The notes under the pieces are model-generated. The model saw nothing but the letters and a program-made list of their open reading frames with translations. It was not told where the DNA came from and did no database searches. This document shows positions 14,190 to 25,900 of a stretch of 64,000 nucleotides of DNA, one piece after another; within the stretch, counting starts at the first letter, position 1, and each line of letters starts with the position of its first letter. The translations under genes and the position numbers were made by a program. Source of the DNA: Tubiluchus corallicola. Its lineage: Eukaryota > Priapulida > Priapulimorpha > Priapulimorphida > Tubiluchidae. Location of the stretch: the NCBI GenBank assembly GCA_030141605.1, contig JAQGDQ010000100.1, forward strand, positions 372,001-436,000, in the 5' to 3' direction.

Positions 14190-16689
14190 TTATTATAATA
14201 ATAATAAATCTTTATTAAAGAAATGAATATATATACACAAAGGTGCCTCTTTTTGCAGGCTCAGATCAACAAATTACATTTTCACATAACAAATCTTTTA
14301 AATCCAGTTTCACACTATGTACAACGAATAACATTTTATACTTAAATTAGATATAATTTCAAACGAATCACAAGTATTATACAAACAAATTAACTTTACA
14401 CAACTACATAATTTGTTTTTTTTATACTGGAGCGGGCCTAAATTAACAGTTACTTAGTATAAAATTGTCCCTGATCAGGTTAGTGAAAGCCATTATTAAA
14501 TTTTTATCAGATTGAAGCATAATATTACGTGTATAATTGGCATCAGCTATTTCCATGAACGGCATTCTTTTTGCATTATCTATTTTATTACATCTGAATA
14601 AAATGTGCTGAGGAGTTTGCTCTTCTTCTCCACATGGACATAAACTAGTATCACACATATTAAGTCTATACAAAAAGCTGTTAAAATTCCCCTGACCAGT
14701 TAAAAAGGACATGGCAATGGATTCTATTTTCCTTTCATTATTTCCAAGCGGCAAATTTAAGGGTGTACATTTTATATTCTGTATTTCAACATTATCTCCT
14801 CGAAATTGCATAACATGCCTATATTTAGTTGCCCAGGTATAAGAAACATAATCTGTAATTTGACGTTTGGTATAAATTAACATATTTTCAGGAATTTGTT
14901 CAAGATCTGTATTACGAAAGTTTTCATTCCAGACCAATTTTAAAAAGTTTCTCACAGTCTGCACATTTGTATACATAATATTTTTATAAATATGTCTTCC
15001 TGTCAGACGTGTACTACCATACCGCAGAATCTGTTGTTTTACTAAATCATTAGCGCTCTGACATAATGTCTTAAGACATGATTTAACCACAATTACATTT
15101 AGTTCAATGTCTAACGGTGGAAGACCACAAAGTAATTCCAATTTAGTACGATCTGGTTTAAAAGCCAACCCCGCAGAAACTTTCATTATATCATAGGTTA
15201 TATCTTCAAATACAGTAAGTTTTTTACCTAACCATACAATAGCACCATACAGTATAATCGGCAAAATAGTAGTTTTATAAATATTTACAATGGTAGCAAG
15301 TCGCAAACCTGCATATTTACTGCAATTGTTTTTTACTTTCAACCATCTATACCATACCTTTTTATGAACATTGCCCGCGTGTTTAACAAATGTTAATTTC
15401 CGATCAACAGTTAGGCCTAATATTTTGCTGTCTTCAACAAACAATATTTCATTGTTACTAATTTTTAAATTGTCTGGCTTGTTATTTTCATCCCATGCCC
15501 CTACTAGCAATGCTTCTGTCTTACCAGGTAACGTATTTATCTTTAAACGCCATTTCTGGCACCATTTGTGAAGCACATCACAACAGCTTTGTGCAATTGT
15601 AACACAAGTTTGCGGGTCTGTATTTGACACATGCAAAGATCCATCATCAACATACTTGTACTTTTTAACAGAGTCATGCATATTATAAAACATATCTACA
15701 ATGAAAAATATAAACAGTATTGGGGCTATAACTGACCCCTGTGGGAGTCCTAAATTGCATCGATATTGATCGGACATATAATCATTTATCTTTATGCAGA
15801 TATTGCGATTTTGTAATATATATGCTATAAGGCGTAGCATAGACCCTCGTACATTTGCACAAATAAGTTTAAATAATAAACCTTCAACCCAAACACTGTC
15901 GAACGCTTTTTCGTAATCACAGCAAATTGTTATACCGTATGCATTATTCAAAATGTCGTCTTCCATATCAGTAACTAATCTGGTTAAATAACGTACTGTA
16001 TTTTTGCCTTTTATGAAGCCTTCTTGCTCTGTATCAATGCAGTTTAACTGAAAGAAATGATTTTTAAGTCTATTTGATATTAAACGCTCAACAAGTTTAC
16101 CTACATACGAAGAAATGGTTATTGGACGATAATTACTGGCATTTGAATAATCGATTTTGTTAGGTTTTTTTAGTGGAATTACTTTCGTGCACGTCCAAGG
16201 CCATAATTGATTTTCTAAGCACATATTTGCGATACGTAATACAATATTTTTTGCTACTGGCCCAAAATGTTTTATCATTTTTGGGTGAAACCCATCGGAG
16301 TCAAGCGACTTGCCTTCAGTTCGCACTTCACTTACTGCATTTTCTAATTCTTGTAAATTAAACCAGTTATTTAGACAAAAATTTTCGTTTTGTTCCCAGT
16401 CCATAACTGATAATGAGCGTTCAATGTGATTTTTCCAGTTTTCATCAAATTCTTCCGCGTTCATGTGTTCCCCACTAAAAAAAGTCTTATATAATAAATC
16501 AGCACTATCCGAGGCCGAGACTACAGGTGAGCCATTACTAATTAATATATCAACACTATTATTATTATTGCTATTTACACCTTTAAAAATTTGTTTATAT
16601 GTTTTCCAGAAGATGTCACCTTTTTCTACATTTAGTTTTTCTGTCTTGCTCTGTAGCCATCTATTCATAGCACTACTAAGTTCACTAGA

Positions 16690-16691
<2 letters not shown>
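14186..16691 (-). mobile_element. 5'-truncated LINE inserted in a (GA)n microsatellite
   Basis: On the minus strand the element starts abruptly at about 16691 against (CT)n. It carries one long reverse-transcriptase frame (to 14443), then a short 3' UTR, and ends at about 14186 in a TAA/TTA-rich tail that abuts (CT)n again. The endonuclease region expected upstream of the reverse transcriptase is absent, so the copy is 5'-truncated, typical of target-primed reverse transcription. Microsatellite-targeted LINEs are known in some clades (for example TC-repeat-specific members of the R1 group). Clade assignment here is uncertain. The intact frame implies a young insertion. Confidence 0.85.
14443..16691 (-). 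CDS. LINE reverse transcriptase, N-terminally truncated
   Basis: About 749 codons remain open to a TAA stop at 14443-14445. In order the product shows a linker, then reverse-transcriptase motifs: VIPLKKPNK; NYRPITISSYVGKLVE; EQEGFIKGKNT; CCDYEKAFDSVWVEGLL; GLPQGSVIAPILF; and the catalytic KYVDDGSL at 15643-15654. A thumb region and a C-terminal Cys-His cluster (CPCGEEEQTPQHILFRC) follow. No endonuclease domain is present. The frame happens to continue upstream into the (CT)n repeat as Ser-Leu repeats, which is read-through and not part of the protein. There is no native start codon. It probably encodes no functional element alone, but the reverse-transcriptase core looks undamaged. Confidence 0.85.
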
Positions 16692-16692
<1 letters not shown>

Positions 16693-16742
<50 letters not shown>

Positions 16743-16751
16743 GGGAGAGTG

Positions 16752-16806
<55 letters not shown>
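16693..16806. repeat. (GA)n microsatellite at the 5' side of the LINE
   Basis: Two AG blocks separated by about a dozen bases (CGGGGAGAGTGCGG), directly next to the truncated 5' end of the LINE. Confidence 0.95.
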
Positions 16807-16809
<3 letters not shown>

Positions 16810-16849
16810 AGACAGACGGAAGCAAGCTCGCACTGGGTTATATGTAACT

Positions 16850-17667
16850 TGGATTAACTGAGGATATGAAACCAGCAGCCTGAAACGGAGTCAGAACCCA
16901 GGATCAAAATTAGTATTAATTATAACTACCACCACGAGAACAAAATTTGGGATGCTGTTTATTAGGTGCCAGTGACACAAATTGCAATGTGCAATTTGAT
17001 GTGTTTATCTTGGTACTTGTTGAACGAATTTCATTCCTTATCTTTCAATCATTACAATGTGGATAAATAAAATCAGAAACTCAAACCTGCTCCATGGGGA
17101 AACAGGCGATCATAGCGGACCTTGTCCACTTGACGCCAAGTTATAGGATTACTTCTTTTATGTCATGTCATTAGGGCCCCTAGGGGTGCCCTAGCAATGG
17201 GCCGGGCATGCGGGCAGGACAGGTAACGGGTTGCACCAACCATCCTTGTTGGTTTTTATAATTACAGGCATGGTGGATTAACGTTAACTGCGGATTAGCC
17301 ATAAACAGGGATTAGGTTAAGCTGACAAAGGTGAATAAAGGTCGGGTAACAGAGCTTGTCTTCTATCTCAACAAAATGTGGAAGTGTTGAAATACGGCGA
17401 GGCAAGATGAATAGAACGCAAGTCTGTTCCTATTTTGCTATTCTAAATTGTAGGTGAATTTTTGGCTACAGACCCGCCGATTTGTTAACTGCAGACAAAC
17501 ATACATGGATTCTACTGTTGACAAAGAATAGCAAAATCCCAAACTTTCTGAAGTATCTCCAGTTAATACTGGAAGAAAAAGAACAGCTTGATAAATGTGT
17601 GTAAACAGTGGCAATTCATACGTTTGTACCTTTTAGCATTAATTTGACAAAATTAAAAATCAAAGAT
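16850..17667. other. Intergenic, nothing recognised
   Basis: No gene is supported. A GC-rich patch near 17170-17240 contains a small palindrome (AGGGCCCCTAGGGGTGCCCT) but has no coding features. Confidence 0.4.
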
Positions 17668-18056
17668 CAGGGTTCCCACAGAATTGTAAAATAAAAAATT
17701 CCCTGACCAAATATTGATTTTCCATGACCAAGATAAGCAGAAATTGCGTTACCAGAATACATATTCAAACATTTTTGGTGTAACTGATATATAATGTGTC
17801 GACCAATGATTATTTTTGGAACAGAAATCGAAACTTGGAGCGTGCCATAGCAAAATTTTATTTGAACACGAATCGCCAAAAAATATTTTTCGAAGAATAT
17901 CGATTCACGGTGATTATTTTTGCAACCATTTCCAATTTCCCTGATTGTTCGCCCCATTTTCCCTAACTTTTTACCAAATCATCTTTTTCCCTGACTTTCC
18001 ACATAAACCTGTATTTTTAAGATGTCCAGGATTTTTCCCTGACCGTGGACACTCTG
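17668..18056. mobile_element. Short non-autonomous element with CCCTGAC-rich interior
   Basis: The ends are related in inverted orientation: CAGGGTTCCCACAG on the left and, reading inward from the right, CAGAGTGTCCACGG. TTCCCTGAC-type motifs recur inside both ends (about 17700, 17940, 17990, 18035). Similar sequences are widespread dispersed repeats in invertebrate genomes and are usually taken as non-autonomous DNA transposons. A partly matching flank (TCAAAGAT / TGAAAGAT) may be a decayed 8-bp target duplication. Confidence 0.6.
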
Positions 18057-19973
18057 AAAGATGATTAATTTTTTATGTTTTATTTTTTATTGAAATTTAC
18101 TGTTGCTTATTGCATCTGCCATGAAAGCTTTTGGAAGATAAAGTAAGTTACATTTTATTTTGTTAAGTGGATTTTAGTTTTATATTCACTTATAAGACGA
18201 TACTGTAATTTAATACAGATAATATTAGATCAACATGTTTTCACTAGAATCCAGCAACCAGAATTCACAATGACAATATAAAAAGAAATGTCAATAACTT
18301 GAATAGTATCAAGTAATGTTGAGTTGGCTGTAACTGTAAATAATAATGAAAGTAATTTTGTCTTTAATAATACCATTCTCGCAAAATATTGTTATCTACC
18401 TTAAGATATGCATTAAAAATTGCATATTCCATTTATAAATAACATTTTAATCAAAAGAAAAACAGGCCATGGGATAACGTGATTGTTAAATTGACAATAT
18501 TCAAATGTGAGTTTCTAATAGAAAATGAGTACAGAATCTCTAAACCCAGCGAAAGATAAATGGTAAACACATATATACAATACAGACAATTCAAACTTAA
18601 AAAAAGAATCAAAATAATTTTAAAGTGATAGACAGACTTTATAAAAAAACAATATTTATACATAGAATAAATAAAAATATTTCCTAATACATTGTAAGGC
18701 CATTATACAATAGCAAGTATAAACTACGATAAAACATGTTTATCTGTCAAATATAGTATGGAGCATATGATAAAATTTGTGCTATATTGTCAATATCAAC
18801 GTACAGTAAACAATTAACGGCACATTCTCTTTTCACTTTTACTCATTTTCCAGTGGCAAATGCCTCCAAAATTGTAAAACATACTTCGCAGAAATAACCA
18901 CCAGAATGGAATGGTGAAAGTCACATCAAATAAAGTACAACATTAGCTATTCTATTCAAGTCAATTTTGAATGACCAATAATAAAATGATGAACTATTTT
19001 CTGTCATAATACAGGTTTAGTTAATTCTACTTGGATGCTAGATTAATAATCTTCAAGTCACACATGATTTACACAGCAAGCCAGCATGAAAATTGCTGGT
19101 AGTTGTACTTGTGTGTATTCTTAGGCTTTTGTCTACACTTCACAGCAATAATGAGAGTAATTAATTAGTTACTAAACACAAAACTGCAAGAGGCTTTCAA
19201 CTAGCAATGGAATGACTTTTTTGGTTTTCAGCTAAAATGTAATTTGGGCAACCAATTTAGTACCAGGTGGGACAGATTATAATGGGATAACAAAGGCAGG
19301 AAATACAAGGTCAAAATATCTCAGACTTTTCAACAGTAATGTAATTCAAGGCAATAAGCAAATCATATTTTTAGCAGCAAAAATTTAAAGGATCTGCCGA
19401 AAGTGTACCATCCACAAACATGCAGACGACACATTTCGCACTACATTTCTTGACAGAAGAAACAATTTCAAGTTCATTATCACTAGTGTGCCTTCTGTAG
19501 TCCAACACAATCTTGCTTATTCACTCAAATATACAACAATGTGATAAATGACATTCATTACAAACATAAGAAAAATATGATTATGCTTCAATTGCTGACT
19601 TGTTCTGTATGCTGATGATCTTTCACTCAGTCATACAAAACACACAGACTTAATAGTCCAGCAGGACGCTACACTACACAAATATTTAAATGTTATCATT
19701 TAAGCTTAAGTACGAGTTATCAACAGCCCCTTAAAATTGTACTAATTCCTATTAGTTTAAAGCTAATTTTTGTAGATGACAACAGCAGCACTGCAAACAG
19801 AGCATACTCAACACAACTAGATTTGCCACTGACAAGAAAAGAAAGCAAGAAAAGCTCGTATGTTCTCTCTGCATACAACCACAAGTTTACTCATTCACGA
19901 CCAATTTAGTTCAAAGTAGTGATGAGCTACAAATGTGAAATGCAAGTAGCATTAGACTTTTGTGTATTGTCCA
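18057..19973. other. Region downstream of AP-3 beta; likely 3' UTR plus intergenic
   Basis: This is sequence beyond the AP-3 beta stop codon on the minus strand. No second gene is seen. Candidate minus-strand poly(A) signals (TTTATT or TTTAAT on the plus strand) occur only at about 18.08-18.45 kb, so the 3' end of the transcript cannot be placed with confidence. Confidence 0.35.
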
Positions 19974-22900
19974 TCATGTAGATTTCATTGAATTTTTTAT
20001 CTCTTTAAGCAGCATTGAACCTATCACCATTTTTTCGCAGTTCACAGTTATAGTCAGCTTATCCTTGCTGGCACCCACAGATACCAGAACTAGTGACTCG
20101 CATGATAAAGTGCGCCCTGCAAACTTGTACAAATCAGCTACTGTTGACGGAACCTAAAGAAAAATTATACATGTATGCGCACATAATTGTGCAAGTTATA
20201 AAAACTGAACATATATGTACAGAAACAGTAGTGCAAAGCAAATGGTCTTGTACTATGTCAAACTGTCAGCAGAATTACAATTAATGGAGTTTTTGAGTGA
20301 ACAGATTAAGGTAGTACACATTTTTACACACCTTGTAGACATCTTAAACTCTTTGCTGATAACAAGTTCAATCAATTTTACCTGAATTACGTTAGCTGCC
20401 CCATAAATTTTCTGCTTTATCCATGATTCGCTATTCTGCTGAGTCTCAATCTGACTTGTGTTCTCATTCATTCCTTTAAGTTTTCCTGTAAATAGTAGCC
20501 ATACATCAAAACTGATTTGTAACACTGAATAAAGAAGAATGTTCTACTATATTTTAATAAATTTGGTCAATTTTGTTCAATGTTTTTCCACAAAAAAGGA
20601 CATATGGCAACTAAAATACTTTTTTATTACATAGTAAAAATTGAAACCAGGAGTAATCAACTTAGGGAAATATAATTAATAAGGATTCTGAATGCAGCTT
20701 GCAAACTTGAACCTTCACTGTTTAGCAGTTATAAAGACAATAACCATCACAACATGTCATCACCATCCATTGTTACAAATGCCTTTTACAGGAGAATTTT
20801 TACAAAGGAAACTAGAAATTACTTGTGTGCTTGCAATTATTCAGTTGTGCATTTTGTATATTCTGTTGTGCATTATGTATATAAAGACAATAACCATCAC
20901 AACATGTCATCACCATCCATTGTTACAAATGCCTTTTACAGGAGAATTTTTACAAAGGAAACTAGAAATTACTTGTGTGCTTGCAATTATTCAGTTGTGC
21001 ATTTTGTATATTCTGTTGGTCATTATGTATATGACCTTGGGTAAAGCAGGTACAATCATCTGCATGAAAATCCAAGATTAATGTGGCTGAAATAACCCGG
21101 GTCATGATGGATAAGCATCTCTCTCATAATATAACCAGCGACAGGTCCATTAATTAAAAATATAACCCTTTAAGCTAACCTTGGTGCAGATTAAAGTCAG
21201 ATTCTGTAATAATTATAGGTAACAACTGCTCCCCCACTGGCGCTGGCAACGAAACACTGTGTGTTCTCTCCTGGGTTTTAATATCAAACACAGCTGGTTG
21301 CGTTGTGTCAGCATAGTCTATCCCAACTGTAACTGACTGTGTTTGATTTACTGGTAATGCATCTGCAAATATTAAAAATTCAACAAAGTAAATCCTTGTT
21401 TGACATGGTGCAAAAATTGAGCTTAATGGAAGTCTGTAGCAGTGTAAAGGCATATAAAATCTACAGCAAACATACCTATTTCAGGAAAGGCATGAATGTC
21501 CATACCAGGTTGAAGTTTCTGAAAAACACAAACAAAACATGAAAATATAAATCAAAAAATAGTTTTTGAGCTTTTAAGTCTATTTGAAAAAGCAAGGTGC
21601 ATTAAAGTAAAAACAAATCGTTCTGAGTGTAAAGTTCACTAGCTGGCCAATCAAAGTGAGCACCTTTTCAGAGAGGAAATAGTCAGGTGTTTATGTTTAG
21701 TTTTCAAGTGTAACTCTGAAAATACCTTCCAAATACAAAATGCAGGAAATGAAAATTCTATTTTGGGTATATAGAAATGCAGTCAAATAACATTTTGGCA
21801 TGTCAAAAACACAACTTCTAAATGTTTTACAATGTTTAATAATACGCAAAAAACTTGCATTTTATCTTGCTATCTTATTTTTTAATGTTGTACAGCAGTG
21901 TCTACTTAATATTCCTGATTAGAGGCAGGACTGGACGGATAACCCTCCAAGCTTAGATGAATGCAACCGCCTACATTGCGAGAAACAGCTGGAGGAAGTT
22001 TGGTAAAATGCTCAAAATCATTGCACTCCACTCATTTTTTTCTCTGTATCTCGAATATAAAATTAATGTCTGCAATTACAAATTAATTAAAGATCGTTAA
22101 AGTAAACCACATTATTTTTGTATTTAAGTTCCAAACGAGATAGTTAAAAATATTAGAACGTGAGAATAATGTAAAAAAAGAGTTAACTAGCAAACTTATG
22201 AACAAGTACAATACTCATGAGAGCATGGCAATTTCACATAAGTTTTTGCAGTCTTGTTACAGTTCAGTAGCATTTTTTATTAGTTCTCCCAAACAAGTCA
22301 TGATGGTATGATAGAATCAATTAAACTTACCAAAATTTATGAAATAAGTAACATATACAATGCAGATTTATTTGATCACATCTGTTTTTTCCTTAAATCA
22401 TAATGAGTGAGTTTGAATTATAATGATGGTCTCTATATTCATGGTAACACACCAAGACTACCTACTTATTAAGTTAATGCAGATTATTATTTTTATTTAT
22501 GTCACTAATGCAGTAAAAAAATGTAAGTCAAGACACAGTAGCATGCAAAATTGAATAAACTGATATACCAAACGGTTAATTTAGAAATGCAATTGAGATT
22601 TGAACCACTCTTCACATTTTGTGGAATAGTGCAACAAAGCGGCTTAAGAGCGACTTGAGTAAACATTTTTTTATAAACGTTTTTGTTATAAAAACATATT
22701 TATTTAAGATGAGAATGGCAGTGAAGCCTGTAGACTTAATTTAAATGTCATCTAAAAATTTTAACTTTTAGGAAATAGATCACAATCTAGGATTAAATGT
22801 ACCTTGTTGCCAACAGATATTTTCTTTATATCATTGTCACCGTTATTCGACATGGTCAACTCAACAGAAACCATTTTCCGTGAATAAATATTTAAATTGC

Positions 22901-25900
22901 GAGTAAATCGATAATTAATCGATAAACCATTTCCATGAATACGGTTTAACAGCTCACGAGTCTGGTTTGAAACAAATGCAGGAGCAGCAATCTAAAAAAG
23001 AACAAAAAAAATTGCAAATTAGGAGAATGACATATTAACTGAGCTAGTAAAGTCAAAGTATTTTATTCAGTTAATTCTTTGTCCATGCAATTTTTGCACA
23101 AGCAATTTTCTTGAGGTGTTATGTATTGCATTGATATACTACAGTCACTACACTAAGTTGAATATATAATGGATGGAATGATAATTATGCATATTTGATT
23201 AAAAGATAAAGGTGGAACTTAAAAGCAACAAAAGTACTTATTTTCAGTCAAGTGTACATTTTTACACAAACTGTAATACAGACAAGGTAAGACAACACGA
23301 AACTCATAACAGCAAATATTATACAACTTACAGACATTTGGAGAGCAGACGATTTTTCACTCAGAGCAGGAGTTGGAATTAAGTTTGTTGTTGGTTGTAA
23401 CAAATTACTTGTGGGAACACTTGGTGCTGCAAAGACACAAATGTTTTATGATAAACATTTTATTTTGATGAATTTTTGATCTTAATTCTAACAAATTTAT
23501 AATAAAACAGCTAGAAGCATAAACCTACTGTAATCATCTTAATTTCCTGGCAGGCCATCAAATTTTTCAAGAAGCTATTGGAAAATAGACAGCCATAGAA
23601 CATTTACATTAGTTGGGATGACAACAACTTCATTGATGATATTTCATCAATTGCTGGATAACCAGTATTAGGTTGCTGCAGTTCACTTTCTATTTGCTAA
23701 ACAAAAAACTAAAGATAAATATTAATTACTGATCTTACTATCATCAAAATCTAGCAAAAGTAATGATTCCTTTGCAGCTGCTGGTTTCTTGCCTTCTTTG
23801 CTTTGTTTTGCTTCTAATTTCTGCAAAAAACAAAAAACTTAGTTTTTGTATCAGCATTGTGATCAAATTACTTAGACATGCAAAGCTTTAAATAGATAGC
23901 CAGAGCCTGTTATTAGTTTTAAATTATAATAAAATCAAGACTATTAATGCACTAGAAGATAACATTACTGACTTTCATTGCAAACATTACATTACTACAA
24001 ACTGCTGAAAATAGATTTTAATCTATTAACAGAAAATGCTTAGCCAATTTAGATTGATTGCAAAAAACAGCTCTTAGATTTATAACATGGTTTACTGGTG
24101 TTTGGGTTATATTTTCAGATAGTTTAAGCCAGGGGTGTGCAAACTGCGACCGGCCATGACATCTTGTGCGGCCCGCGAAAAGGTTTGTCAACCTAATGAA
24201 AGTGAGGCCCGGGCGATGAATAGAGTCGCAAGTATCAGGAAGATATTTCCAGCTGAAGTTTGCGCCACGATCGCAAAGATAGTGCGGGCAGATTTTTTCC
24301 ACTAAATTGGATGGCATTAACCCTTACAAGACGGTTGTCACTTAATGTCACTGTCGGATATGACGAAATTTAACATTGCTCACTTGGAACACAAAAAAGC
24401 GATCAAATTCTAGGCTTCTATTATCGTGCCAGTTGATCGGCCCCATCGTCTTCTTGGTCATAGCAGGTAGATCATTTTCACTTGGTTATTTAACAAAATA
24501 TATTATAAATATATAAATTATACATAAAATTATAAAATAACCAAGTTAAAATGATCTACCTACTATGACTAAAAAGACGATTGGGCTATTTACTAATTTG
24601 TAAATAGCCAGCAAGCTGAAAAGTATGGTCATCCCCAATATAGAGGGATTCCCAGATTTTAGTTTCTACTTAAGCTCAATAGTATACGCCTCGATCAGTG
24701 GCTGTTTCATCGTTTCATTAGGTGCAGTGTTCTTATAGATAAGAAATGGATCAGAAAAAGAGAAAGATTGAAGAAGAACATTGAGTGTTTCAAGACAGAT
24801 TAAATGTACTGTACTACAGAAAATGCAATACACTGAACTGATATGCATTGTAATAAAATTACCACTACGTGACATAAAAGTTGAAATCTACAGTTTTCAA
24901 CGTAAATTTTTGTAACTTCTAAAACAGTTTTCTTGAGTGTAGAAGTAATGAAGTGTGAAGATCGAATGCAAAAACATCGTTATTAGGTCCTACTGTTCTT
25001 GGCTCCTTGACCAAACTGTACGTGGCCCTCAGAAATTGCGAGAAGGCTTAATGTGGCCTAGCTAGTCAGATAATTTGCACACCCCTGGTTTAAGCATATA
25101 CCTTCAACCAACTTAAAATTTATTTACCAATTTTTATATGTACTCTCAACTTGATATTTTCATTAACTTGTTGCATTTAATGCTATTAAGCATAAAAAAG
25201 AATTTGTCTAAGGTACCTTGCTAGGCTTAACTTCAGGCTCCGATTCATCTGATGATTCAGACTCTGATGTCGAAGAATATTCATCTGAACTTGAGGTGTC
25301 ACTCTCGCTGCTTTCTTTGTCGCCTTCAACTGATTTACCTTCTTCTTCCTCAGCAGATGATTCTGAACCACTCTCTGATACATCGCTGCTGGTCTCTCCA
25401 GAACTAGATTCAGATGTAGAGCCTATACAAGATTAATAATTGTATAATTCTTGCAAACAGGAGAATTAAGTTATTACTTAATGTCGAGCTTTTGTTATTA
25501 ATAAAAGACAAAGAGAAACTGAAGTATGTAGCTTAAAGCATGACTGGCCTTTTAAGTTTGCCAACATTTCGAAACCAAGACAATAAATATCAACGAAACT
25601 CCACCTACTGATTTTAACTCGTTGTGGAATTATTTGTATTATTATTGCATTGTTTCTTTATTACACAAAGACGAAATACATTTGCCATTTTATGCTCACA
25701 TTATAGCAAGTTACATTCAAACAGAAACTTGAGGCGTAGACAAAAACGTCTAGGTAAGCAAAGAGACAATTTGAATGTACAACCAACCTTCACTTTCACT
25801 TTCCTCTGTGTCTGAATAGAATGACTGCTTCTTCACCTTTCCACCTTTCTGAGAAGCACGCTTTGCTCTTAAACTAGATGACTCGTATTGAGGTATGACC

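Noticed and set aside
16692-16833. N-terminal Ser-Leu repeat extension of the LINE reverse-transcriptase frame
   Set aside because: It is translation of the (CT)n microsatellite flanking a truncated element, not part of the protein.
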